Source: Streptomyces sp. H27-C3
GTDB lineage: Bacteria; Actinomycetota; Actinomycetes; Streptomycetales; Streptomycetaceae
Direction of reading: 5' to 3'
Assembly: GCF_030063415.1 (NCBI RefSeq)
Contig: NZ_JASITA010000004.1
Location: forward strand, 1 to 64,000
DNA length: 64,000 nt
Part shown: positions 46,508 to 55,202 of the stretch, one piece after another
Layout: each line of letters starts with the position of its first letter
How positions within the stretch are numbered: the first letter of the stretch is position 1
Translations under genes and position numbers: made by a program
The notes under the pieces: model-generated
The model's database searches: none
What the model was told of the DNA's origin: nothing
What the model saw: the letters and a program-made list of their open reading frames with translations, nothing else

Positions 46508-47545
46508 ATGCCCCGAGCCCGAGCTTCTCACCTCCCCCGCCTCTCCCGCCGCGGCCTCCTCGCCGCGGGCGGCGCCATCGGCATCGGCGCCGCACTGACC
46601 GCCTGCGGAGAGACCTCGGCGAAGAGTGAGGGCGAGGGCGCGAGCGCCAAGAAGTCCGGCCCCTGGTCCTTCAAGGACGACCGCGGCAAGACGGTCAAGG
46701 CCAAGAACACCCCGACGAGCATCGTCGCTTTCACCGGCACCGCCGCCGCCCTCCACGACTACGGCGTCGCGGTCAAGGGCGTCTTCGGCCCGACCCGGAC
46801 CAAGGACGGCAAGGCCGACGTGCAGGCGGGCGACCTCGACATCTCCAAGGTCGAGATCATCGGCAACACCTTCGGCGAGTTCAACGTCGAGAAGTACGCC
46901 GCGCTCAACCCCGATCTCCTGGTCAGCGCGATGTGGGAGAAGGACGTGCTCTGGTACGTCCCCGAGCAGTCCGCGAAGAAGATCTACGCGGTGGCTCCGA
47001 GCGTCGCCCTGTGGGTCTCGCAGACGAACATGCCCAAGGCGATCCAGCGCCACGCGGACCTCGCCGAGTCCCTCGGCGCGGACCTGAAGGCCAAGAAGGT
47101 CACCGACGCCAAGGCCCGCTTCGAGAAGGCCTCCGCGCGGCTGCGGCAGGCCGCCAAGTCCCGGCCCGAGATCACCGTCCTGGTCGGCTCGGCCAGCCAG
47201 GACCTCTTCTACGTCTCCCTCGCGAAGACGTCCGCCGACACGCTCTACTTCGAGGAACTGGGCGTGAAGTTCGTCAAGCCGAAGGTGGACTCGGCGGGCT
47301 TCTTCGAGGGGCTCAGCTGGGAGAACCTCGGCAAGTACAAGGCCGACATCATCATGATGGACAACCGCACCTCGGCCCTGCAGCCCGCGGCGCTCAAGGA
47401 CAAGCCGACCTGGACCGGGCTGCCCGCCGTCAAGGCCGGGCAGGTCATTCCGCGCACCACGGAGCCGATTTTCTCCTACGACAAGTGCGCCGTGATCCTC
47501 GAGGACCTCGCCAAGGCCGTCGAGACGGCCAAGAAGACCGGCTGA
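46508..47545 (+). CDS. desE: Ferric-siderophore ABC transporter binding lipoprotein (DesE-like)
   Basis: A 345-residue lipoprotein of the class III binding-protein fold. The N-terminus has a Tat motif (LSRRGLLAAGGAIGIG) and lipobox LTAC. The mature protein opens with GPWSFKDDRGKTV and IVAFTGTAAALHDYGVAVKG, very like S. coelicolor DesE as I remember it, and ends SYDKCAVILEDLAKAVE. It captures hydroxamate ferric siderophores outside the membrane. An iron box precedes it. Since the neighbouring biosynthetic enzymes are not DesD-like, the true ligand may not be ferrioxamine; the symbol reflects homology only. Confidence 0.85.
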   Translation: MPRARASHLPRLSRRGLLAAGGAIGIGAALTACGETSAKSEGEGASAKKSGPWSFKDDRGKTVKAKNTPTSIVAFTGTAAALHDYGVAVKGVFGPTRTKDGKADVQAGDLDISKVEIIGNTFGEFNVEKYAALNPDLLVSAMWEKDVLWYVPEQSAKKIYAVAPSVALWVSQTNMPKAIQRHADLAESLGADLKAKKVTDAKARFEKASARLRQAAKSRPEITVLVGSASQDLFYVSLAKTSADTLYFEELGVKFVKPKVDSAGFFEGLSWENLGKYKADIIMMDNRTSALQPAALKDKPTWTGLPAVKAGQVIPRTTEPIFSYDKCAVILEDLAKAVETAKKTG

Positions 47546-47591
47546 TCCCGCGCACCGACCCGCCGCCCCCCCCCTGACCAGGAGGCCCCAC

Positions 47592-47870
47592 ATGACTGCG
47601 ACAGCCGCCGACATCACCTGGCTGGTACGGGACGAGGCGGCGCCCGCCGCGCTGGAGGCCATCGGCGCGGTACCCGCGGCCCGGACTGCCGGGCGGGCTG
47701 CCCGAGGGGGCGCCGTACGCCTGGATCGCCGGCGAGGCCTCCTGCGTACGGGCGCTGCGCCGCCATCTCGTGCGGAGCGCGCATTCGACCGCAGGCGCGT
47801 CACGTTCGTCGGGTACTGGCGGCGGGGGCTCAGCGAGGAGCAACTGAGGGAACAGGCCGAGGAAGCATAA
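47592..47870 (+). pseudogene. Siderophore-interacting protein (ferric reductase) fossil
   Basis: Only the C-terminal third of a SIP-type NAD(P)H/FAD ferric-siderophore reductase is left. It starts in frame with DITWLVRDEAAPAALEAI, then the homologous sequence jumps to another frame (GAPYAWIAGEASCVRALRRH, from about 47680) and returns at about 47775 to the first frame (AFDRRRVTFVGYWRRGLSEE). The second shift looks like loss of one G (CGGAGCGC for CGGGAGCGC). The FAD domain is gone. In S. coelicolor an intact reductase gene lies here, from memory. Non-functional remnant. Confidence 0.85.
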
Positions 47871-47895
47871 GCAGGAGACCTGTTCACGTCGGTGA

Positions 47896-48066
47896 GGCCG
47901 TAGTGGCCGGGGCGAAGGCCGGTGGGCGTCAGTATTTGAAGCTCAGCACGCGAAGTTCGCCCTGCCCGATTGCGAGCCGACGTCCACGGACCTCGTGGCC
48001 GTCCTGGACCTGATCGCCGGCCATGCCGAGCAGTACCCGGGAGACTCTCTTGACCACGCCTGCTGA
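47896..48066 (+). other. Unrecognised coding-like fragment before the decarboxylase gene
   Basis: An open frame of 56 codons without a start ends in DLVAVLDLIAGHAEQYPG, then SLDHAC and TGA. Codon use is coding-like and the sequence is amphipathic, but I do not recognise a family. It overlaps the possible start of the decarboxylase gene in another frame and may be another relic of the decay that removed the reductase. Confidence 0.3.
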
Positions 48067-49618
48067 CGCGCCACTCGACGGAATCGGTCACCCCGGCGCC
48101 CCCGGCCAACACGGTTACCGTGATGGCGCGTTCACAGAGCCGAAGCCCCGCTGCGGCCCGTCCGCCGTCGCGGGCGGCGCCCACGGCCCCGCGGTTCTGC
48201 GGGAGTTGACCGGCGTCGTGATCGACGCGCTCACCGAGGGCGCCGCGGAGCGGGGCGGGCCACTGCCGGCCGGCGGGCCCGACACCGTCGCCGCCGAGGT
48301 ACGGGCCGTCTGCTCGCCCGCGCTGCCCGCGCGGGGCACCGGCGCCGAGGAGGCGCTCCGTACCCTCGTCAAGGCCGTGACCAAGGGCGCCGCCGATCCC
48401 GCCGACCCGTACTGCGTCGCCCATCTGCACTGCCCGCCGCTGGCGGTCGCCGCCGCCGCCGACCTGGCCGCGTCCGCGCTCAACCCGTCCATGGACTCCT
48501 GGGACCAGGCACCCGCCGCCGGGGTCATCGAGGACGAGGTCACCGGCGCGCTCGCCGCGCTCGTCTACCCCGGGCTGCCGCGGCCCGACGCGCTGATCAC
48601 CAGCGGCGGCACCGAGTCCAACCTGGTGGCGCTGCTGCTGGCCAGGGAGCGGGCGCGGGCCGTCGGAGAGCGCACGGTGCAGGTGGTGTGCGGGACCAAC
48701 GCGCACCACAGCGTGCAGCGGGCCGCCTGGATGCTGGGGCTGCCGACCCCCGCCACCGTCGCGTGCCGGGGCGGGCGCATCGCGCCCGAGGCGCTGGAGC
48801 TGGTGCTCACGGAGTACGAGGGGGCGCCGATCCTGGTGGTGGCCACCGCGGGCACCACCGACGAGGGTCTGATCGACCCGCTGCCCGAGATCGCGAGGAT
48901 CGCCGCCGCGCACGACGCCGAGTTGCATGTGGACGCCGCGTACGGCGGGCCGCTGCTGTTCAGCGACCGGCTCGCGCCGCGCCTGGTGGGCATCGAGTCC
49001 GCGGTCTCCGTCACCTTCGACCTGCACAAGCTGGGCTGGCAGCCGGTCGCGGCCGGGCTGCTCGCCGTCCACGACACCCGCACTCTGGAGCATCTCGGCT
49101 TCCAGGCCGCCTACTTGAACGCCGACGACGACACCGAGGCAGGGCTGCCCGACCTTCTCGGCCGCTCCATCCGCACCTCGCGACGCCCCGACGCCCTGAA
49201 GATCGCGGTGACCCTGCGGGCCCTGGGACGTGAGGGCCTGGGCGCGCTGGTCGAGCACTGTGTCGACACGGCGCAGGGACTCGCATCGGCGATCGCCGCG
49301 CGGCCCGAACTGCGGTTGCGCCCCGGCCCCCTGGGCATCAGCACCGTGCTGTTCCGCCCGGTCGCAGCCGACCGGCTGCCGGCCGCCGCGGGCGACGAGC
49401 TCGTCGCGGCCATTCGGCGCCGGCTGCTCGAAGAGGGCCGGGCGGTCCTCGGTCGTGCGGTGGCCGTCGACAGCGACGGACAGCGGAAGTTGTGGCTGAA
49501 GGCCACGCTGCTGCACCCGGCGTTCCACCCCGCTGACCTCACCGGGCTGCTCAAGCTGGTCGCCGACTGCGCGGCGGACCGCGCACACTCCCCCCACATC
49601 CCTGGAGCCACCGGATGA
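48050..49618 (+). CDS. PLP-dependent group II decarboxylase (lysine/diamine siderophore pathway)
   Basis: About 522 residues. The PLP lysine is in VSVTFDLHKLGWQPVAAG; other landmarks are LHCPPLAVAAAADLAASALN, LITSGGTESNLVALLLARE, and the aspartate in HVDAAYGGPLLF. It would decarboxylate lysine to cadaverine or 2,4-diaminobutyrate to 1,3-diaminopropane. The active-site segment is nearer to diaminobutyrate/RhbB-type enzymes than to DesA as I recall it. TTG at 48050 follows GGGAG at 48039 and is preferred; ATG at 48023 lacks a ribosome site. Four-bp overlap with the monooxygenase gene. Confidence 0.82.
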   Translation: MTTPADAPLDGIGHPGAPGQHGYRDGAFTEPKPRCGPSAVAGGAHGPAVLRELTGVVIDALTEGAAERGGPLPAGGPDTVAAEVRAVCSPALPARGTGAEEALRTLVKAVTKGAADPADPYCVAHLHCPPLAVAAAADLAASALNPSMDSWDQAPAAGVIEDEVTGALAALVYPGLPRPDALITSGGTESNLVALLLARERARAVGERTVQVVCGTNAHHSVQRAAWMLGLPTPATVACRGGRIAPEALELVLTEYEGAPILVVATAGTTDEGLIDPLPEIARIAAAHDAELHVDAAYGGPLLFSDRLAPRLVGIESAVSVTFDLHKLGWQPVAAGLLAVHDTRTLEHLGFQAAYLNADDDTEAGLPDLLGRSIRTSRRPDALKIAVTLRALGREGLGALVEHCVDTAQGLASAIAARPELRLRPGPLGISTVLFRPVAADRLPAAAGDELVAAIRRRLLEEGRAVLGRAVAVDSDGQRKLWLKATLLHPAFHPADLTGLLKLVADCAADRAHSPHIPGATG

Positions 49619-51036
49619 ACGCCCCGATCGCCGAAGAAGAGATTCTCGACCTGCTCGGTGTGGGCATCGGACCCTTCAACCTGTCGCTGGCCGCGCTCGC
49701 CGACGGCGTACCGGAGCTGAGCACCGCGTTTCTGGAGCAGCACACCGCCTTCCACTGGCACCCGGGACTACTCATCGGGGGCGCCACCCTCCAAGTCCCT
49801 TTCCTGGCAGACCTGGTGAGCCTGGTGGACCCGACCAGCCCGTGGTCGTTCCTGAACTACATACGGATCCGGGAGCGGCTCTTCCCCTTCTACTTCGCCG
49901 AGCGCTTCCACCTGGACCGCGCGGAGTACGACGCGTACTGCCGCTGGGCCAGTGAGCAGCTGCCGTCCTGCCGCTTCGGCCACCAGGTGGACACGGTCCG
50001 CTGGGACGCCGGGCGCGAGGCGTTCGAGGTGGACTTCACCCGCCTCGACGCGGACGGCGGCGCCGAGGGCGTCGGCCGCTACTTCGCGCGCAACCTGGTG
50101 CTCGGTGTCGGTACGGCGCCGAAGATCCCGGAGCCGTTGCGGGCCCTCACCCACGACTCGTCCGCCCCGGTCTGGCACTCCGCCGAATACCTGGACCGGC
50201 GCGCGCAGTTGCTGGCCGCCGACCATGTCACCGTGATCGGCTCCGGACAGTCGGGCGCCGAGGTGTTCCTGGATCTGCTGCGCCACCGGCCCGAGGGCAG
50301 TGAGGGGCTGACCTGGCTGACGCGGACCCCGGCGTTCGCGCCGATGGAGTACAGCAAGCTGGGCCTGGAGCAGTTCACGCCGGACTACACGCGCTACTTC
50401 CACGGCCTGTCCGAGCCGGTGCGCGACCGGCTGCTGCCGCAGCAGTGGCAGCTGTACAAGGGCGTCAGCGGCGACACGCTCGGGGAGATCCACGACGAGC
50501 TGTACCGGCGCACGCTGGGCGGCCGGTGGCCCGACGCCGCGCTCACCCCCGGGGTGGCCGTGCGCTCCGCGCGGCGCGCCGCGGACGGCCGGATCGAGCT
50601 GAGCGTGAGCCACGCCCAGCAGGAGACCGAGGCGCGGCTGATGACGGACGCGGTGGTGCTGGCGACCGGTTACGCCGAGCGTCCGGTGGAAGGGGTGATC
50701 GAGCCGCTGCTGCCGTACCTGTCACGGGACGAGGCGGGACGGCCCGACATCGACGCGGACCACCGGCTCGTTCTCGACGAGAAGGTGGGCGGATCGGTGT
50801 TCGTGCAGAATGCGGAGCGGCACACCCACGGGGTCGGCGCCCCGGACCTGGGCCTGGCCGCCTGGCGCTCGGCCGTCGTCCTCAACGCCGTGACCGGGGG
50901 CGGCGCCTACGCGCTTCCTTCGCGTACCGCCTTCACCAGCTTCGGCCTGGGCGGCGCCACGGCGACTTCCGCCGCGTCGGCCGTCCGCCGCGCGGCGGAC
51001 GGCGCGTCCCGGAGCGAGGGACTGCACACCAGGTAG
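49615..51036 (+). CDS. Lysine/ornithine-type N-monooxygenase (siderophore)
   Basis: A 473-residue class B flavin N-hydroxylase. The FAD motif is LLGVGIGPFNLSLAALADG, the NADPH motif VTVIGSGQSGAEVFLDLL, and the family hallmark ATGYAERPVEG is present; WHPGLLIGGATLQVPFLADL is conserved in the IucD/DesB family. It hydroxylates the terminal amine of the diamine made by the upstream decarboxylase. ATGA overlap with that gene. A gap of 47 bp separates it from the synthetase. Confidence 0.9.
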   Translation: MNAPIAEEEILDLLGVGIGPFNLSLAALADGVPELSTAFLEQHTAFHWHPGLLIGGATLQVPFLADLVSLVDPTSPWSFLNYIRIRERLFPFYFAERFHLDRAEYDAYCRWASEQLPSCRFGHQVDTVRWDAGREAFEVDFTRLDADGGAEGVGRYFARNLVLGVGTAPKIPEPLRALTHDSSAPVWHSAEYLDRRAQLLAADHVTVIGSGQSGAEVFLDLLRHRPEGSEGLTWLTRTPAFAPMEYSKLGLEQFTPDYTRYFHGLSEPVRDRLLPQQWQLYKGVSGDTLGEIHDELYRRTLGGRWPDAALTPGVAVRSARRAADGRIELSVSHAQQETEARLMTDAVVLATGYAERPVEGVIEPLLPYLSRDEAGRPDIDADHRLVLDEKVGGSVFVQNAERHTHGVGAPDLGLAAWRSAVVLNAVTGGGAYALPSRTAFTSFGLGGATATSAASAVRRAADGASRSEGLHTR

Positions 51037-51083
51037 GGCTTGTCACCGTCAACTACCGGCTTTCCAGCAGAAAGAGACCCGTC

Positions 51084-52841
51084 ATGAGCCCGCCGCTGAA
51101 CCACCGGCATCCGACTGTTCCGCAGCCCATGGGCCGGCCGGCCGCGGACTCGATCGCCGATTCCGCCGCTGCCGAGAGCCTGCTGCGCTGCTGGGTGCGC
51201 GAGACCGGCGTGCCGCGACCCGCGGGTGACGTCCTGCGGCTGGACCTGCCCGCCACCGGCACCGCTGTCGAAGTCCCGGTCGCGTACTGGTCGGCCGTCG
51301 GCTGGCACCGTTTCGGCCAGGCCCGTGTCGCCGGAGTCGGCACCCCGCTCGCCGCCCCCGCACTCGCCGCGCTCATCGCCGTCGAGACGGCGGCCGCCGA
51401 CCCCGCCGCCGTCGCCGACCTGACCGGCCGCGTCAGCGACTCCACCCGCCGCGTCGCCGCCTTCGTACGGGCCCGCGCCGACACCCCGCAGGACCCGGAG
51501 GGCACCACACCCTTCCTGGCCGGCGAGCAGGCGCTGATCTGCGGCCATCCCCTGCACCCGACGCCCAAGAGCCGCGAGGGCATCTCCGATGCCGAACTAC
51601 GTTCGTACTCGCCCGAGTTGCGCGGTTCCTTCGCGCTGCACTGGTTCGCCGCCGACCCGTCCGTCGTCAGCGCCGACTCGGCACTCGGCCGCAGCGCGCA
51701 GGACCTGATGGCCGAGCTAGCCGGGGATCCGACCACGCCCGAAGGAACCGTCCTGGTGCCCGCACACCCCTGGCAGGCCAAGGACGTCCTCAGCCGCCCC
51801 GGTGTGCGGGCGCTGCTCGACACGGGGCTGCTGCACGACCTGGGCCCGGCGGGACCCGCCTGGTCACCGACCTCCTCGGTACGGACCGTGTACCGGGCCG
51901 ACGCACCAGTGATGCTGAAGTTCTCGCTCGGCCTGCGCATCACCAACTCCCGCCGCGAGAACATGCGGATCGAGCTGGAGCGCGGTACCGCGATCGACCG
52001 GCTGCTCACCGCGGGCCTCGGTGCGGCGCTGCGCGGTGCGTACCCGGGCTTCGAGATCGTGCGCGATCCCGCGTGGATCGGGGTCGACGCCGCCGACGGC
52101 TCATCCACCGGCCTGGACGTCGTCGTACGCGACAACCCGTTCCCCGGCGGCGCCGACAGCACAACCGCCTTCTGCATGGCGGGACTTGTGTCGGTGCGCC
52201 CCGATCTGCCTGCGGGCCGCTCCCGGCTCGCGGACCTCGTGCACACGGTCGCGGTGCGCACCGGCCGCCCGGTCGCCGAGGTGGCCGAGGAGTGGTTCTC
52301 CCGCTACCTGGAGGCGGTCGTCACCCCGGTGCTGTGGCTGTACGCGAGGTACGGCCTCGGCCTGGAGGCGCACCAGCAGAACACCCTGGTCGTGCTCGAC
52401 GACGAGGGCATGCCGGTGGGCGGCCGCTACCGCGACAACCAGGGCTACTACTTCTCGCCCACCCGCTCCGCCGCGCTCTACCCCTGGGTCCCCGACGTGG
52501 GCCGCGATCTGGGTACGTACGTCGCCGACGAGGTCATCGACGAGCGGCTCGTCTACTACATCGGCATCAACAACCTGCTCGGTCTCGTCGGCGCCCTGGG
52601 GTCCGAGGGTCTCGCCGACGAGCGGGCCCTGCTGCGGCGCGCCGACGCGGCGCTCGGCACACTCGCCGCGGAGCACGGCGACCGGCTCGGGCTCGCCGAC
52701 GTCCTGCGCACCTCGCCCACCCTGAGCTGCAAGGCGAATCTGCTGACGCGGGTGCGGGGCCTGGATGAGCTGACGGGCCCGTTGGAGGCCCAGTCGGTCT
52801 ACGTCGATATAGTCAACCCCCTTGCGGAGGTACACCAGTGA
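51084..52841 (+). CDS. IucA/IucC family NRPS-independent siderophore synthetase (citrate-type)
   Basis: A 585-residue NIS synthetase. It has the type A/B signature GHPLHPTPKSREG, the HPWQ motif (LVPAHPWQAKDVL), TSSVRTVYRADAPVMLKFS with ITNSRRENMRIELERG, and EAHQQNTLVVLDDEGMP. DesD-type (type C) enzymes instead have GHPCFVANNGRIGF-like sequence, which is absent here. It therefore most likely activates citrate or a citryl intermediate and couples it to N-hydroxy-N-acyl-diamine. ATG at 51084 with AAAGAGA upstream. GTGA overlap with the acyltransferase gene. It is the only synthetase in the locus. Confidence 0.85.
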   Translation: MSPPLNHRHPTVPQPMGRPAADSIADSAAAESLLRCWVRETGVPRPAGDVLRLDLPATGTAVEVPVAYWSAVGWHRFGQARVAGVGTPLAAPALAALIAVETAAADPAAVADLTGRVSDSTRRVAAFVRARADTPQDPEGTTPFLAGEQALICGHPLHPTPKSREGISDAELRSYSPELRGSFALHWFAADPSVVSADSALGRSAQDLMAELAGDPTTPEGTVLVPAHPWQAKDVLSRPGVRALLDTGLLHDLGPAGPAWSPTSSVRTVYRADAPVMLKFSLGLRITNSRRENMRIELERGTAIDRLLTAGLGAALRGAYPGFEIVRDPAWIGVDAADGSSTGLDVVVRDNPFPGGADSTTAFCMAGLVSVRPDLPAGRSRLADLVHTVAVRTGRPVAEVAEEWFSRYLEAVVTPVLWLYARYGLGLEAHQQNTLVVLDDEGMPVGGRYRDNQGYYFSPTRSAALYPWVPDVGRDLGTYVADEVIDERLVYYIGINNLLGLVGALGSEGLADERALLRRADAALGTLAAEHGDRLGLADVLRTSPTLSCKANLLTRVRGLDELTGPLEAQSVYVDIVNPLAEVHQ

Positions 52842-53395
52842 CCCCTACTCAGAACCTCCCGTTGACCCTGGCCGACCTGGAGGACGGGATTTTCACCCTG
52901 CGGGCCGTCGACCCCGACGCCGACCTGGCGACGGTGCACGCCTGGATGAACGACCCGCAGGTCGCCCGCTTCTGGGAGACGGCCGAGCCTGCGGAGAAGA
53001 TCGGGGAGTATCTGCGCGGGCAGCTAGCCAGCAGCTACTCCACGCCGTACATCGGCTGCCTCGACGGCACACCGATGAGCTACTGGGAGCTGTACCGCGC
53101 GGATCTCGACCCCCTGCTGACCGGCCGCTACGACGCTCTGCCGCACGACGCGGGCGTGCATCTGCTGCTCGGCCCCTCGGACGTCCGAGGCCGTGGGCTC
53201 GGCGTCGACCTGCTGCGTGCGGTCTCCCACTGGCAGCTGACGAGCCTGCCGGACGCGCAGCGGGTGGTGGCCGAGCCGGACGTACGCAATGTGCGTTCGG
53301 TGCGGGTCTTCGAGCGGGCCGGTTTCCGCAAGGTGCGGGAGATCGACCTGTCCGACAAGCGGGCCGCGCTCATGGTCCGCGAGCGCCCCGCGTGA
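52838..53395 (+). CDS. Siderophore GNAT acyltransferase (IucB/RhbD-like)
   Basis: A 185-residue GNAT of the siderophore acetyltransferase subfamily: ATVHAWMNDPQVARFWE, TPMSYWELYRADLDPL, the acetyl-CoA loop GPSDVRGRGLGVDLLRAV, and AEPDVRNVRSVRVFERAGF. It acylates the N-hydroxy-diamine to give the hydroxamate. GTG start overlapping the synthetase TGA. Last gene of the operon, followed by an 11-bp-stem hairpin. Confidence 0.87.
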   Translation: MTPTQNLPLTLADLEDGIFTLRAVDPDADLATVHAWMNDPQVARFWETAEPAEKIGEYLRGQLASSYSTPYIGCLDGTPMSYWELYRADLDPLLTGRYDALPHDAGVHLLLGPSDVRGRGLGVDLLRAVSHWQLTSLPDAQRVVAEPDVRNVRSVRVFERAGFRKVREIDLSDKRAALMVRERPA

Positions 53396-53400
53396 CGGGC

Positions 53401-53438
53401 CGGGCCGGGGAACAGCCCCGCAGGGCGTCCCCGGCCCG
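53401..53438. terminator. Terminator between siderophore operon and GH20 gene
   Basis: CGGGCCGGGGA (53401-53411) and TCCCCGGCCCG (53428-53438) form a perfect 11-bp stem with a 16-nt loop, starting 6 bp after the acyltransferase stop and ending 13 bp before the convergent hexosaminidase stop. It can serve both directions. Confidence 0.75.
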
Positions 53439-53450
53439 CCCCCGCTCAGC

Positions 53451-55052
53451 TCAGCGCTCGGCCCAGGGCACCTGTGTCGACCGGTAGAAGTCGATGCCGA
53501 GCGCGGCCATCCGAGGACCCTGCGCCCCCAGCCGCACCTTGTACGCGTCCCAGTCGTGCGTCGACGCGGGCGACCAGCCGAGCTCGGCGATGCCGGGCAG
53601 CCGCGGGAACGCCATGAACTCGATGTGGTCGTTGGTCGAGATGGTCTCCGACCACAGCGGCGCCTCGACCCCGAGGACGGAACCGTCCGGCACACCGGGG
53701 AGATACGTCTGCGGGTTCCAGTCGTAGGACCGCCGCACCTCGACGAGGCCCGCCCAACTCAGGCCCAGCGGCGTGTCCTTGTTGTACTTCATGTCGAGGT
53801 ACGCCCGGTCGGCCGGTGAGAGCACCAGCTTGGTGCCCTTCTTCGCCGCGTCGACGACCTTCGTCTTCTCCGCCGCCGAGGTTCCGTCGTAACCCCAGTA
53901 CTGGGCGACGGCGTCCTCGACCGGCCTGGCGCCGGCCAGCTGGTGCCAGCCCATGACCTTCTTGCCGTACTTGCCGACGATGGCCTGCGCCTTGTCCATG
54001 AAGGTCACGTAGTCCTCATGGCTGGTGGAGTGCGCCTCGTCGCCACCGATGTGGATGTACCTGCCCGGCGTCAGCGCGGCGAGCTCCCGCACCACGTCGT
54101 CCAGGAACCTGTACGTGACGGCCTTCGCCGCGCAGAGCGAGCTGAAGCCCACTTCCGTGCCCGTGTAGAGCGGCGGCGCGATCCCGTCGCAGTTCAGCTC
54201 GGCGTACGAGGCGAGCGCGGCGTTGGTGTGACCCGGCAGGTCGATCTCGGGGACGACCTCCAGGAAGCGCGAGGACGCGTACCGCACGATCTCCTTGTAA
54301 TCGGCCTTCGAGTAGTAGCCGCCGGGGCCACCGCCCACCTGCGTCGAGCCGCCGTACGTCGCGAGCCGCGGCCAGGAGTCGATGGCGATCCGCCAGCCCT
54401 GGTCGTCGGACAGATGCAGATGCAGCTTATTGATCTTGTAGAGGGCCATCTGGTCGATGTAGCGCTTGACCTGCTCCACCGTGAAGAAGTGCCGCGATAC
54501 GTCGAGCATCGCGCCCCGGTAGCCATAGCGCGGCACATCCTTGATGGCGCCGCCGACCACCTTCCACGGCCCCCGCTGCCTGGTGTCCTTCTCGACCGCC
54601 GCGGGCAGCAGCTGACGGAGCGTCTGGACGCCGTGGAAGAGTCCGGCGGCCTTGCCAGCGGTGATGGTGACCCCGTACCGCCCGGACTGCAGCCGGTAGC
54701 CCTCCGCGCCCAACGAGCCTTCGGAGCTGAGCCGCAGGCGGATGCCGTCCTTGGCGTCCCGGTTGGTGACCGGCAGCGCGTATCCGGTGGACGGACGCAG
54801 GACGTCCGCCAGATAGGAGCCGATCCGGTGCGCCTCGTGCGAGTCACCGACTCTGATCCGGGTCTTGTCCGAGAGGGCATACGAAGGCCCGCCCTCGGAA
54901 ACGGAGGCGGGCGCGGGGACCACTTGGCCCAACGGTCTTGGCTTCGCCGCTGGTTGGGCAGCGGCGGGGACGGCCGCGACGCTCGTGGCGCCGGCCGCGA
55001 CAACGAGCAGCAGCGGCGCGAGCATGCGGGGAATCGATCTGCGGTGTCTCAC
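53451..55052 (-). CDS. Secreted GH20 beta-N-acetylhexosaminidase
   Basis: A 533-residue exported enzyme. Signal peptide SIPRMLAPLLLVVAAGATSV to AAAQPAA. GH20b domain, then a GH20 TIM barrel with HLHLSDDQGWRIAIDSW, EIDLPGHTNAALASY and the catalytic pair in YIHIGGDEAHSTSHE. It releases GlcNAc from chito-oligosaccharides outside the cell. GTG at 55052 chosen since GAAGGGA lies six bases upstream; a TTG five codons earlier is unlikely. A DasR site lies 85 bp upstream, linking the gene to GlcNAc control. Confidence 0.92.
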   Translation of the reverse strand: MRHRRSIPRMLAPLLLVVAAGATSVAAVPAAAQPAAKPRPLGQVVPAPASVSEGGPSYALSDKTRIRVGDSHEAHRIGSYLADVLRPSTGYALPVTNRDAKDGIRLRLSSEGSLGAEGYRLQSGRYGVTITAGKAAGLFHGVQTLRQLLPAAVEKDTRQRGPWKVVGGAIKDVPRYGYRGAMLDVSRHFFTVEQVKRYIDQMALYKINKLHLHLSDDQGWRIAIDSWPRLATYGGSTQVGGGPGGYYSKADYKEIVRYASSRFLEVVPEIDLPGHTNAALASYAELNCDGIAPPLYTGTEVGFSSLCAAKAVTYRFLDDVVRELAALTPGRYIHIGGDEAHSTSHEDYVTFMDKAQAIVGKYGKKVMGWHQLAGARPVEDAVAQYWGYDGTSAAEKTKVVDAAKKGTKLVLSPADRAYLDMKYNKDTPLGLSWAGLVEVRRSYDWNPQTYLPGVPDGSVLGVEAPLWSETISTNDHIEFMAFPRLPGIAELGWSPASTHDWDAYKVRLGAQGPRMAALGIDFYRSTQVPWAER

Positions 55053-55136
55053 AAGCGGTCCCTTCAAGGGGCAGCGCAGCTGTGGCGTGATGCAGGCGAA
55101 CGGTCACCATGGGTACCGTGCGCCCCACTTCGGGTC

Positions 55137-55152
55137 AAGGGTGTAGACCACT
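55137..55152 (-). promoter_or_regulatory. DasR-responsive element (dre)
   Basis: Read on the minus strand, AGTGGTCTACACCCTT fits the dre consensus (W-S-TGGTCTAnACCA-S-W) with one mismatch, in the right half. It is 85 bp before the start of the GH20 gene. DasR, released by glucosamine-6-phosphate, is the established repressor of such chitin genes. Confidence 0.8.
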
Positions 55153-55202
55153 TCTCGCCCTCAGGAGGGAGGATCCCCGGTCTCCGGTGCGAGAATCCCC
55201 GC

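Noticed and set aside
52838-53395. Naming the GNAT gene desC and the synthetase desD from their position alone.
   Set aside because: The gene order differs from desABCD and the synthetase carries type A/B rather than type C motifs, so position-based names would mislead.
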